From Gracilimonas sp040882225 (GTDB lineage Bacteria; Bacteroidota; Rhodothermia; Balneolales; Balneolaceae): DNA of 64,000 bases. The translations under genes and the position numbers were made by a program. The notes below the pieces were generated by a model. The model made no database searches. It saw nothing but the letters and a program-made list of their open reading frames with translations, and was not told where the DNA came from. Shown in pieces: positions 45,197 to 53,062 of this stretch (its first letter is position 1; each line of letters starts with the position of its first letter). The stretch spans positions 12,361 to 76,360 of the forward strand of contig JBBEBR010000015.1 in assembly GCA_040882225.1 (NCBI GenBank), read 5' to 3'.

Positions 45197-47602
45197 TTAT
45201 TCATTTTTTAAACTTTCTACGGGATTTGCTGTAGCCGCACGGATCGCCTGCCAACTGATAGTGGCTACACTCAGCAATAGTACAAACCCTCCCGCCATTA
45301 CAAACAAGCCAATATTGAGTTCAGTATGGTAAGCGAAACGATTCAACCAGTTGTTCATCACTATCCATCCCACAGGAACTGCTATGAAGAATGAAATTGC
45401 CACAAGCTTTACAAAATCGGTAGTAAGCAATGTTAAAATACTCGGTACAGAGGCTCCTAAAACTTTTCGGATGCCTACTTCTCTGATTCTTGTTTCGGTG
45501 GCCAACAATGCAAGGCCAAATAACCCCATACATGCGATAAAAATTGTAACTCCCCCGCCGATGCCAAGCAGATGGCCGGCTCTAATTTCAGCCTGATATC
45601 TCTGCTCGAGCTGCTGATCAAGGAACCGGTACTCCATCGCTGTCTCAGTATCGAATTGTTCATGAATTTCTTTGATCCCTTCAATGGTCCCCTGCAAATT
45701 ATTTCCCGCTATTTTTATCGAAAAAAAGTCAATTACACGTACGGGATTTGCCCAATAACCAATGATAATTGGAGCTATTTCTTGATGCATTGACTGGTAG
45801 TGAAAATCTTTCAGCACACCTGAAATCTTTATAGGATCCTGAACGCCGGAGATATTAAGGAAAGAACCGATCGGGTTTTCAAGATTCAGAGCTTTGGCGG
45901 CCGTTTCATTAATTAAAACTGATAGAGAATCAACACCTCTGTTGCCGGTAAAATTAGACCCTGTAACAAGTTCAAGATCGTACAGGGCGAGCATATCCTC
46001 GTCAAAACTCATGAAGTAAGTTTGCAGGGAATCTTCAGAACCACTCTCAAGGGGACGTGAATAAACCTGCTCAATGTATGATCCACCGGGAACGCGTGAA
46101 GAGGTTGCCGCCGAAACCACACCCGGAATTCTCTCCAGTTCCTGTTTCATGGCCTCAAAACGAGATCGAACATCCCCATTATTAATATCCATAACCAGTA
46201 TCTGTTCTTTGTCGAAACCCAAATCAGCAGTCTGTATATAATTTATCTGTTTGTAGATAACCAATGTGCCAATAATGAGCACAATAGACAGAGCAAACTG
46301 AGTGACAACCAGCACTTTACGCAGCGTCAGATTTCCTCCTTTTACCTCTGTTTTGGATTTAAGGACCTGAACAGGGCTGATCAAAGCCAGGTAAAATGCA
46401 GGATAACTGCCAGATAAAATACCCAACCCAAGTCCAATTCCGAGGAGAGCTCCAAGGATGGTAACGGTTTTTTCTCCATTTAAGGAAAATTGCTTTCCAG
46501 TCAGTTCATTAAAAAATGGAAGACTTAATTCAATAAAGAAGTAGGAAATCACGCAGGCAAGCAGGGCAATTACAACCGATTCCAACAAAAACTGAGAAAT
46601 AAGCTGCCGCCTCTCAGCACCTGCGGCTTTTCGAATGCCGATCTCCCGGCCTCGGCGAGCGGAAAGAGCTGTCGCCAAATTCATGTAGTTGATTCCTGCA
46701 ATAAGCAGGATAAATGCTCCTATTGCCGAAAAAATAGTTATATAAAATATATTCCCGTGGGCACTCTCAACTCCGAATTCTATTTCTGTGGAATTAAAGT
46801 AAATGTCTGTAAGAGGCTGTAGGTAGAAGTTTCGGGCATCTGGATTTGCTTCCATTCGAGTTTTAACAAAATTATTCAGTTTGGCTTCAAACTGATCCAT
46901 ATTCACAGAAGGATCCAGCAGCAGATAGGTGTACGCTCCCGAAGCACTCCAACTGCTCAAATAATTGGTCCAGTCTATTCCCGTGATTTCCTTCGATAAT
47001 ATAAAATCGAACTGCAAGTGAGAGTTTTCTGGTACATTCTTAATGACCCCTTTTATAGTAATTAGAGGCGCCGGGGTAATATTTCTGAGAGGAAGCTCTT
47101 GGCCAATCGGGTTTTCATTACCAAATAGCTGTTTCGCAATCCGCTCCGAGATCACAACGGAATTGGGGTCTGCCAATGGATTTATCTCATTACCTGCGAT
47201 AAAGTCAAAATCAAAAATCTGAAAAAATCCCTGGTCAGCAATCAGGTAGTTCCGTTCATGAATTCTTTCACCCTTCCACAGCATATCAATATGCCCCACC
47301 GGCTGATAGACCCTAACCATTTTCTGTATTTCGGGATAGGATTCTTTGAGCGTGGCTCCTAAAACCGGTGCTGTTTGACCGAAATAGCGGGTTTCCTGAT
47401 CGGCACTTTCTGAGATTTCTACGATCCGATGGATTTGATCCGATTTATCATGGAAGTTGTCGTAGTTCAGCTCGTCATTTACATAAAGATAAAGCAGCGT
47501 AGCGCCCGTTATGCCGATAGCCAAACCCAATACGCTGATGGTGCTGTAGATTCTGTTACGACTGATGTTCCGAAATGCAATTTTTATATAGTTTTTTAGC
47601 AT
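45197..47602 (-). CDS. MacB/FtsX-type ABC permease, array member 2 (divergent C-terminus)
   Basis: 801 residues, opening MLKNYIKIAFRNISRNRIYS. Same two-module layout, first membrane block at ~270-420 with REIGIRKAAGAERRQLISQF. Unlike the other three array members, its last block reads IREVGIRKVLGASVPSILTL and ends with a different helix set, sharing only the terminal NPVESLKNE. It therefore escaped the homogenisation seen in members 1, 3 and 4. Expected to use the same ATPase. Confidence 0.9.
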   Translation of the reverse strand: MLKNYIKIAFRNISRNRIYSTISVLGLAIGITGATLLYLYVNDELNYDNFHDKSDQIHRIVEISESADQETRYFGQTAPVLGATLKESYPEIQKMVRVYQPVGHIDMLWKGERIHERNYLIADQGFFQIFDFDFIAGNEINPLADPNSVVISERIAKQLFGNENPIGQELPLRNITPAPLITIKGVIKNVPENSHLQFDFILSKEITGIDWTNYLSSWSASGAYTYLLLDPSVNMDQFEAKLNNFVKTRMEANPDARNFYLQPLTDIYFNSTEIEFGVESAHGNIFYITIFSAIGAFILLIAGINYMNLATALSARRGREIGIRKAAGAERRQLISQFLLESVVIALLACVISYFFIELSLPFFNELTGKQFSLNGEKTVTILGALLGIGLGLGILSGSYPAFYLALISPVQVLKSKTEVKGGNLTLRKVLVVTQFALSIVLIIGTLVIYKQINYIQTADLGFDKEQILVMDINNGDVRSRFEAMKQELERIPGVVSAATSSRVPGGSYIEQVYSRPLESGSEDSLQTYFMSFDEDMLALYDLELVTGSNFTGNRGVDSLSVLINETAAKALNLENPIGSFLNISGVQDPIKISGVLKDFHYQSMHQEIAPIIIGYWANPVRVIDFFSIKIAGNNLQGTIEGIKEIHEQFDTETAMEYRFLDQQLEQRYQAEIRAGHLLGIGGGVTIFIACMGLFGLALLATETRIREVGIRKVLGASVPSILTLLTTDFVKLVAISFFIAVPVGWIVMNNWLNRFAYHTELNIGLFVMAGGFVLLLSVATISWQAIRAATANPVESLKNE

Positions 47603-47618
47603 AGAGCAATGTGTTTTT

Positions 47619-47654
47619 GTGTTTACGTGCGTTTATCGTTTAACACGTAAACAC
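47619..47654. repeat. Array hairpin R4
   Basis: Perfect arms GTGTTTACGTG (47619-47629) and CACGTAAACAC (47644-47654), 14-base loop, between array members 1 and 2. Confidence 0.88.
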
Positions 47655-47666
47655 TTTCGCAGGTGA

Positions 47667-50051
47667 TTATTCACTTTTTAAACTTTCTACGGGATTCACC
47701 ACAGCAGCTTTTATGGATTGCCAGCTTACCGTCAGCAGGGCGATGATCAAGGCAGCACTTCCTGACAGGATAAAAACTCCAGGTCCAAGTTCAATTCGGT
47801 AGGCAAAATCAGCAAGCCAAATGTTCATGGCATACCAGGCAATCGGTATGGCAATTATAAATCCAATGATTACCAGTTTTACAAAATCTTTAGAAAGCAG
47901 TCTCACAATATCAGCTACCGAAGCCCCCAACACTTTTCGGATGCCGATTTCTTTGGTGCGTCGTTCGGCAGCAAAAGCAGCTAAACCGTAAAGACCAAGA
48001 CAGGCTACAAAAATGGCGATAAAAGTAAACAAAGCGACTACCCGCCCCAATCTTAGTTCGGTTCGGTACATGGCGTTGAACTTATCATCCAGAAATTCAT
48101 AATTAAATGACTGATGAAGAGAGAACTTGGCAATTTCTGCCTCCAGGAAGTTCATGGTTTCTTTTATGCGGTCGGGTTGCAAACGAGCCAATAACATTCC
48201 ATCACTAAACCAGTTTCCTTCATGCATTTGCAGCACTACAGGCTCTATTTCCCGATGTAAAGATGAAATGTGAAAGTTTTCTACTACTCCGATTACCTCT
48301 CCATCATTACTTAAATTGAAGTTTCTTCCAACAGCCTCTTCGGGCGTCCAGCCTAAAAGTTCGGCAGCTTTTTTATTGAGAATGTACCCTCGGTCATAAT
48401 CAGAAGGATGACTCTGAGAAAAATTACGGCCCGCCAACAAATGTATATCCAGCACATCAATAAAATTATGATCCACTATCCCCGGAGCCATTGCAATTCC
48501 CTCTTTGTAATCGGCTTTTTCGTCGGCAGACAATCGTTCTGGACTGTGGCTCAATCGTACGTTGAATTCGCCTGGCGCTCCATTGGCTACTGTTGCTTCC
48601 ATGACTCCCGGATGAGAGATCACCTTATCACGCAGAGATTGTCGTGCTTTCCAGGCCTGGCTGTTTGGTAAATCTATCACGACTACCTGTTCCCCTACAA
48701 AACCAAGATCTTTTTGCTGGGTAAATTGAATTTGCTTGTATATAACCAGCGACCCTGTAATTAAGATAAGAGCAATAGTGAACTGGGTGACAACCAATGA
48801 TTTTCTAAGGAATGAACCGGATGTACCTGACGGTAGTTTGCTTTTGAGTACTTCAGATGGGGAAAATCGAGACAGGTAAAGTGCAGGATAGACACCGGCT
48901 AAACCTCCCACTAAAATAGCCCCAAAAGCCATATACAGAAGAAATAACTGGCTTTCATCCCAAACCAAGTTGGTGCCAAATAACGTGTTGAAGAAAGGGA
49001 GTGCGAATCCGGATAAACTTACACTTAAGATGTAAGCTCCCAACGCAAGCAAGATCGATTCCCCAAGAAACTGGAAGGTAATCTGTTCCCGTTTTGCTCC
49101 CAGGGTTTTTCTGATGCCTGTCTCACGAGAACGCATAGCTACCTGTGCGGTAGATAAATTGATATAATTTACGCTGGCAATGAGTAGGATGAATAAAGCA
49201 ATGGTGGTGAAGAAATAAATGTACTTCACATTTCCTGTGAAGCCAGAGTTGTACGTTAATTCAGAAAGATGTAATTCGGTAAGTGGTATAGCTGAAAAAA
49301 CCGGGACATCATTATCGTGATTGGCTCCCGCAATGGCTTCGAGATCTTCTGAACTTTGTTGCAGAGCCTTCTGATTGTTGAATAAGACATAAGTAGAAAA
49401 AGAATACATTCCCCAGCCATTTACGGGCCGTTGGTTTTCACTTAACGTGTTGAAAGACAGAAGTCCATTGAACGGAATCGCAGTGTTGACTGGTGGGTTT
49501 TCAATCACTCCGGTCACCTCAAGATAAATCATGGTATCCTGCTTGACCCAAGCGATGTTTTTTCCTATAGGATTGTTATTTCCGAATAGATTTCTGCTGC
49601 TTTCTTCTGTGAGTATGATTTGATTGGGTGCTGCAAGCGATTGCTGTTCATTGCCTTGTATAAGTTGATAGGAAAAGACATCGAAAAAAGAGGGCTCAGC
49701 ATACCGGATATTATCGATCTCTACAAAATTATTCTCATCTACACCGAGCTTAAGAGGATTGCTGTGATTAAGTCTGGTCGCAGCTTCGGCTTCCGAGATC
49801 TGTGAATTGATAGCATCTGCCAAAGGGAAGGGAGTGGATAACATGTATCCAAAAAAAGCATGGTCAGTGCTGATGGCTGCAATTCTATCACCGTTCTGGT
49901 GGAAATTATCAAAACTCAGTTCCTCTTTTACATAAAGTCCTATAAGAATGCAGGCACACATTCCAATCATCAAACCAAAAATATTGATTATCGAGTAGCT
50001 TTTATGCTGAAGAATATTTCGCCAAGCAATTTTAAAGTAGTTTTTTAGCAT
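47667..50051 (-). CDS. MacB/FtsX-type ABC permease, array member 1
   Basis: 794 residues from the ATG at 50051 (MLKNYFKIAWRNILQHKSYS). A GTG at 50102 would add 17 residues that break the family opening and run into the hairpin leader, so I reject it. Membrane blocks lie at ~275-420 and ~680-794; the first carries TGIRKTLGAKREQITFQF. The last 96 residues match member 3 at all but four positions. A sigma-54-like promoter lies 75 bases upstream, making this the probable first gene of the four-permease transcript. Confidence 0.9.
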   Translation of the reverse strand: MLKNYFKIAWRNILQHKSYSIINIFGLMIGMCACILIGLYVKEELSFDNFHQNGDRIAAISTDHAFFGYMLSTPFPLADAINSQISEAEAATRLNHSNPLKLGVDENNFVEIDNIRYAEPSFFDVFSYQLIQGNEQQSLAAPNQIILTEESSRNLFGNNNPIGKNIAWVKQDTMIYLEVTGVIENPPVNTAIPFNGLLSFNTLSENQRPVNGWGMYSFSTYVLFNNQKALQQSSEDLEAIAGANHDNDVPVFSAIPLTELHLSELTYNSGFTGNVKYIYFFTTIALFILLIASVNYINLSTAQVAMRSRETGIRKTLGAKREQITFQFLGESILLALGAYILSVSLSGFALPFFNTLFGTNLVWDESQLFLLYMAFGAILVGGLAGVYPALYLSRFSPSEVLKSKLPSGTSGSFLRKSLVVTQFTIALILITGSLVIYKQIQFTQQKDLGFVGEQVVVIDLPNSQAWKARQSLRDKVISHPGVMEATVANGAPGEFNVRLSHSPERLSADEKADYKEGIAMAPGIVDHNFIDVLDIHLLAGRNFSQSHPSDYDRGYILNKKAAELLGWTPEEAVGRNFNLSNDGEVIGVVENFHISSLHREIEPVVLQMHEGNWFSDGMLLARLQPDRIKETMNFLEAEIAKFSLHQSFNYEFLDDKFNAMYRTELRLGRVVALFTFIAIFVACLGLYGLAAFAAERRTKEIGIRKVLGASVADIVRLLSKDFVKLVIIGFIIAIPIAWYAMNIWLADFAYRIELGPGVFILSGSAALIIALLTVSWQSIKAAVVNPVESLKSE

Positions 50052-50075
50052 GGAGTGATGTGTTTCGGTGTTACA

Positions 50076-50110
50076 GCATTTACGTGCGTTTATCGTTAAC
50101 ACATAAACAC
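50076..50110. repeat. Array hairpin R5, degenerate, in the leader of permease 1
   Basis: GCATTTACGTG (50076-50086) faces CACATAAACAC (50100-50110) with mismatches. It lies between the candidate sigma-54 promoter and the start codon, so it is part of the mRNA leader. Confidence 0.65.
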
Positions 50111-50125
50111 ATTCGCACGTGGTTA

Positions 50126-50142
50126 TTCAACAAGTGTGCCAA
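50126..50142 (-). promoter_or_regulatory. Candidate sigma-54 promoter for the permease array
   Basis: On the minus strand TTGGCACACTTGTTGAA matches the -24/-12 consensus (TTGGCAC-N5-TTGCA): GG and the -12 G are at the right spacing, with C to A at -12. Transcription would begin near 50115. An NtrC-family activator gene is 3 kb away. Confidence 0.55.
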
Positions 50143-50236
50143 AGGCAGAAGCCTGCTTTTGAGAGAAGTTAGAAGCCACTTCTTCTATATAATCTGTACG
50201 ATTTGCAACACCCGCTGTTCGTTTATGGACAGTGCT

Positions 50237-50295
50237 AAAGTGTTTATGTGCTAATGTGTTAATCTTCTAAAACAACATTAACACATAAGCACTTT
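50237..50295. repeat. Long imperfect inverted repeat after the ATPase gene
   Basis: AAAGTGTTTATGTGCTAATG (50237-50256) pairs with 50276-50295 at 18 of 20 positions; an inner 10-bp perfect stem ATGTGTTAAT/ATTAACACAT is an alternative fold. It lies just past the ATPase stop and belongs to the same word family as R1-R5. Confidence 0.7.
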
Positions 50296-50309
50296 TCCAC
50301 ATTAATGAG

Positions 50310-50999
50310 TTACACATGAAAGCCTTCCTGCATATTCTCGGTCACTACATGGCCGTCAAATAAATGAACAACCCGGCGGGCGTAGTCAGCATCGTGGGGA
50401 GAGTGAGTTACCATCACGATTGTGGTTCCGGCTTCATTGAGTTCAGCCAAGAGCTTCATGACTTCATCACCACGATCGGAATCAAGGTTACCGGTTGGCT
50501 CATCGGCGAGGATTAGTTTGGCGTTGGCAACTACAGCGCGTGCAATGGCAACCCGTTGTTGCTGTCCACCGGAAAGTTGTTGGGGGAAGTGATTGCGCCG
50601 GTGCATCATTTCCATTCGTTCGAGTGCGGTTTCTACTTTTTCTTTTCGCTCTTTGGAATCAATTCCCAAATACAACAATGGAAGTTCCACATTCTCGAAA
50701 ACCGTGAGTTCATCAATCAGATTAAAGCTTTGGAAAATGAACCCGACATTTCCTTTTCGAAGTTGCGCGCGTTCTCTTTCGGTATGATTAGAGATTTCGT
50801 GGCCTAAAAAGCTGTATTCGCCGGAAGATGGATTATCCAGCAGTCCCATAATATTTAATAGCGTTGATTTTCCGCATCCCGAAGGTCCCATTATGGCAAC
50901 AAATTCCCCTTCCTGAATTTCAAGGTTAACGTTGCTCAATGCGGTTGTCTCCACCTCTTCAGTGGTATAGATTTTCTTAAGGTTTTTAGTTTGAATCAT
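50310..50999 (-). CDS. MacB/LolD-type ABC transporter ATPase
   Basis: 229 residues, a stand-alone nucleotide-binding domain. Walker A is MGPSGCGKSTLLN, the Q-loop region GFIFQSFNLIDELTV, the signature LSGGQQQRVAIARA, Walker B LILADEPTGNLD, and the switch His lies in VMVTHSPHDA. This type pairs with FtsX-fold permeases (MacB, LolCDE, and BceB-like transporters). It is the only ATPase gene in the locus, upstream of four permeases and downstream of the adaptor, so it is probably shared. Confidence 0.95.
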   Translation of the reverse strand: MIQTKNLKKIYTTEEVETTALSNVNLEIQEGEFVAIMGPSGCGKSTLLNIMGLLDNPSSGEYSFLGHEISNHTERERAQLRKGNVGFIFQSFNLIDELTVFENVELPLLYLGIDSKERKEKVETALERMEMMHRRNHFPQQLSGGQQQRVAIARAVVANAKLILADEPTGNLDSDRGDEVMKLLAELNEAGTTIVMVTHSPHDADYARRVVHLFDGHVVTENMQEGFHV

Positions 51000-51060
51000 A
51001 TTATAAAGTGTTTAGGTGTTAAAGTGTGTTTGTGTGTTTGTGTGTTTAGGTGTAAATGTG
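51000..51060. repeat. GTGTTT-rich low-complexity leader between ATPase and four-helix gene
   Basis: Tandem GTGTTT/GTGTGTTT words fill the 61 bases. The flank on the other side (51529-51552) has ACGTAAACACTC and AAACACGTT. Both belong to the R1-R5 word family, so the four-helix gene appears embedded in it. Confidence 0.65.
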
Positions 51061-51504
51061 CTAACGTGTGCTTGTATGGATAATGAATTCGTTGGTTAGA
51101 TAAAGCTCTTTGGGTTCTGAAGTATGATTCGGGTTGTTCAGTGATTTATTCAGATGTTTAATCAGTGCAAGAATCATGGCGCTACAATGATCACAGTTGT
51201 TTTGAATTTCTTTAACCCGTTCCTGACTTGTCATTTTTTGATCTACGACGATATATAAAAGACTTTTTACCTCTTTTGCTGAGCTCTGTGCATAATCTAA
51301 AAACCGGATAAAATCTTTTCTGTGGTAGCGGCTAAATCCTTCAGCAATGTTAGTCATTACAGAAATGGAAGCTCTTTTTAATTGATCAACAAGGGCAAAT
51401 TCAGTTTTAAGTTTTGATACAGCGATTATCTCATAAACTTGATTAACCAGTACACGCGATTGCTGCCAACATTTTAAATCTTCATATTTTTCAATTTTAC
51501 TCAT
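51061..51504 (-). CDS. Four-helix-bundle protein (23S rRNA intervening-sequence / S23-like)
   Basis: 147 residues. The pattern YEDLKCWQQSRVLVNQVYEI, LVDQLKRASISVMTNIAEGF, FIRFLDYAQSSAKEVKSLLY is the S23/Avd-like four-helix family found in rRNA intervening sequences and as free genes in FCB bacteria. In this locus it lies inside the MacA-MacB operon, which is unusual. Its last codons derive from the flanking GTGTTT-type repeat, suggesting insertion. Function unknown; binding nucleic acid or a protein partner is possible. Confidence 0.85.
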   Translation of the reverse strand: MSKIEKYEDLKCWQQSRVLVNQVYEIIAVSKLKTEFALVDQLKRASISVMTNIAEGFSRYHRKDFIRFLDYAQSSAKEVKSLLYIVVDQKMTSQERVKEIQNNCDHCSAMILALIKHLNKSLNNPNHTSEPKELYLTNEFIIHTSTR

Positions 51505-51559
51505 ATCACCTTTCCCGTTAGGTTATCAAGAAAACCACGTAAACACTCAAACACGTTAA

Positions 51560-52816
51560 TCACTCCAACAAAAGCACCTCATTATCTCCAAAAGTATCAT
51601 AACCCGAGGTGATAACTTTTTCCCCCGGCTCCAGTCCAAATTGCACTTCAAAATACTCAGGATTCTGCCGGCCTAATCTAATATCTCTTCGGTACGCCCG
51701 GCCATCTTCTTCATTCACAACAAAGACCCAATTTCCTCCGGTTGCCTGGTAAAATCCCCCGCGAGGCAATTGTACGGCACTTGCCGATTCCCCCAATTCC
51801 AGGCGAATTCGTAAAGTTTGGCCACGTCGTAAACCATCCGGGGCATTTCCTGCAAACTCCATATCTACTTCAAACTGTCCATTACTGATTACAGGATAAA
51901 TTTTGGTGATGGTCAATTCATAATCTTCGCGGTTAAAAGTAAACGAACCTTTCAGCCCTGGCACAATTCGAGACAGATGATACTCATCGATATTCACCCG
52001 CACTTTATAACTATCCAGTAAATCCACCTGCCCGATTCGTTCTCCCGAAGAAACCGACTGCCCCTGATTTAATTCGATGGTACTTAGTTGGCCGGAAATA
52101 GGAGCGGTGACAGCCAGATTATCAAGAATTTGCTGAACGGCTTCCAGGTTTTGGAACATCCGTTGTTCCGAATTATTCAACTGCGCTTCCTGGGTTACGG
52201 TTTGGATGGAATCTTTTTTGAATGATTCATAAGTAAGCTCATAGCGTTTTTTCTGGTATTCGTAATTTTGTTTTGTGTTTTGAAATTCTTCTTCCGAAAT
52301 CAAATCCCGTTCCACTAACTGCTTTTGGCGCTCAAACTGTCCTTTCAGAATTTCCATCTGGGATTCAGCATTAGCTAATTGATCCTGAAGCTGAAGGGTT
52401 CTTTGCTCCAGGCTGAGCCGCGAGTTTCGCACATTATTAATTTGATCATAAAGCCCGGACGTCTGCTGCATTACCTGTAATTGCAATCCTGAATTAGTAA
52501 GCGTTAAAATAGTATCTCCCTGTTGAACTAAAGTGCCGGATTCCAAAAATACATGCTGAACCACTCCGCCTTCAATTGCATCCAAATAGATGGTTTGGAT
52601 GGGCTGAACAGTCCCGGTTACCTGGATAAACTCCTGAAATGAATTCTCCTGAACAGTCGAAATGGTGATTTTTTCCCGATCCACATTTAAAGTAGAACGC
52701 ACATCCATGAACACAAAGGCGTAAATACTAAGCGCTAAAAGTGAAGCTGCACCAGCTATCAGCATAATGCGCTGCGATGTCCAAAATTTCTTTTTAATCT
52801 TACGATCCATTCCCAT
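51560..52816 (-). CDS. MacA/HlyD-type periplasmic adaptor
   Basis: 418 residues from the ATG at 52816 (MGMDRKIKKKFW); the upstream in-frame TTG at 52825 is less likely. One N-terminal membrane anchor (~18-36) is followed by a lipoyl half (VQPIQTIYLDAIEGGVVQ), a long coiled coil (~110-225), the second lipoyl half (LAVTAPISGQLSTIELNQG) and beta-barrel domains. Such adaptors bridge a MacB permease to an outer-membrane TolC channel. It is first gene of the adaptor-ATPase operon with a sigma-54-like element upstream. No TolC gene is in the window. Confidence 0.92.
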   Translation of the reverse strand: MGMDRKIKKKFWTSQRIMLIAGAASLLALSIYAFVFMDVRSTLNVDREKITISTVQENSFQEFIQVTGTVQPIQTIYLDAIEGGVVQHVFLESGTLVQQGDTILTLTNSGLQLQVMQQTSGLYDQINNVRNSRLSLEQRTLQLQDQLANAESQMEILKGQFERQKQLVERDLISEEEFQNTKQNYEYQKKRYELTYESFKKDSIQTVTQEAQLNNSEQRMFQNLEAVQQILDNLAVTAPISGQLSTIELNQGQSVSSGERIGQVDLLDSYKVRVNIDEYHLSRIVPGLKGSFTFNREDYELTITKIYPVISNGQFEVDMEFAGNAPDGLRRGQTLRIRLELGESASAVQLPRGGFYQATGGNWVFVVNEEDGRAYRRDIRLGRQNPEYFEVQFGLEPGEKVITSGYDTFGDNEVLLLE

Positions 52817-52850
52817 TTTATACAAATCCCGTTTTGTTTGATGTAAGCCT

Positions 52851-52867
52851 CACCATTTGCGTGCCAA
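52851..52867 (-). promoter_or_regulatory. Candidate sigma-54 promoter for the adaptor operon
   Basis: The minus strand has a perfect -24 box TTGGCACG (52867-52860). The -12 box is weak (TGGTG for TTGCA), but its G is correctly spaced. Transcription would start near 52840, leaving a 24-base leader to the ATG at 52816. Confidence 0.5.
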
Positions 52868-52930
52868 AATAGTAAATCTAAGTTAAGAGCTAAATGAAGG
52901 TGATAATTAAAGAAATAATGTTCACATTCC

Positions 52931-52943
52931 AACATCTGATGTT
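52931..52943. promoter_or_regulatory. Palindrome AACATC-t-GATGTT, candidate enhancer site
   Basis: A perfect 6-bp inverted repeat with one central base, about 90 bases upstream of the predicted start of the adaptor operon and 120 bases before the regulator gene. Distance and symmetry fit a site for the adjacent NtrC-family protein. A second small palindrome, CGATATCG, follows at 52944-52951. Confidence 0.5.
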
Positions 52944-53062
52944 CGATATCGTACAGTAGCCTTTTGAATTACTTTGCATAGTAGCTTTCAATCCTGAAAA
53001 GTAAAAGTGGTATAGTCTTTGGTATCTAATCAGATTGTTGAACAGAAATAAAAATCACCTTT

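Noticed and set aside
50052..50102. GTG start that lengthens array permease 1 by 17 residues
   Set aside because: The added residues break the MLKNY(F/I)KIA opening shared by all sister proteins and translate the hairpin leader.
40196..50300. CRISPR array
   Set aside because: The repeated hairpins are kilobases apart with genes between them; there are no regular spacers and no cas genes.
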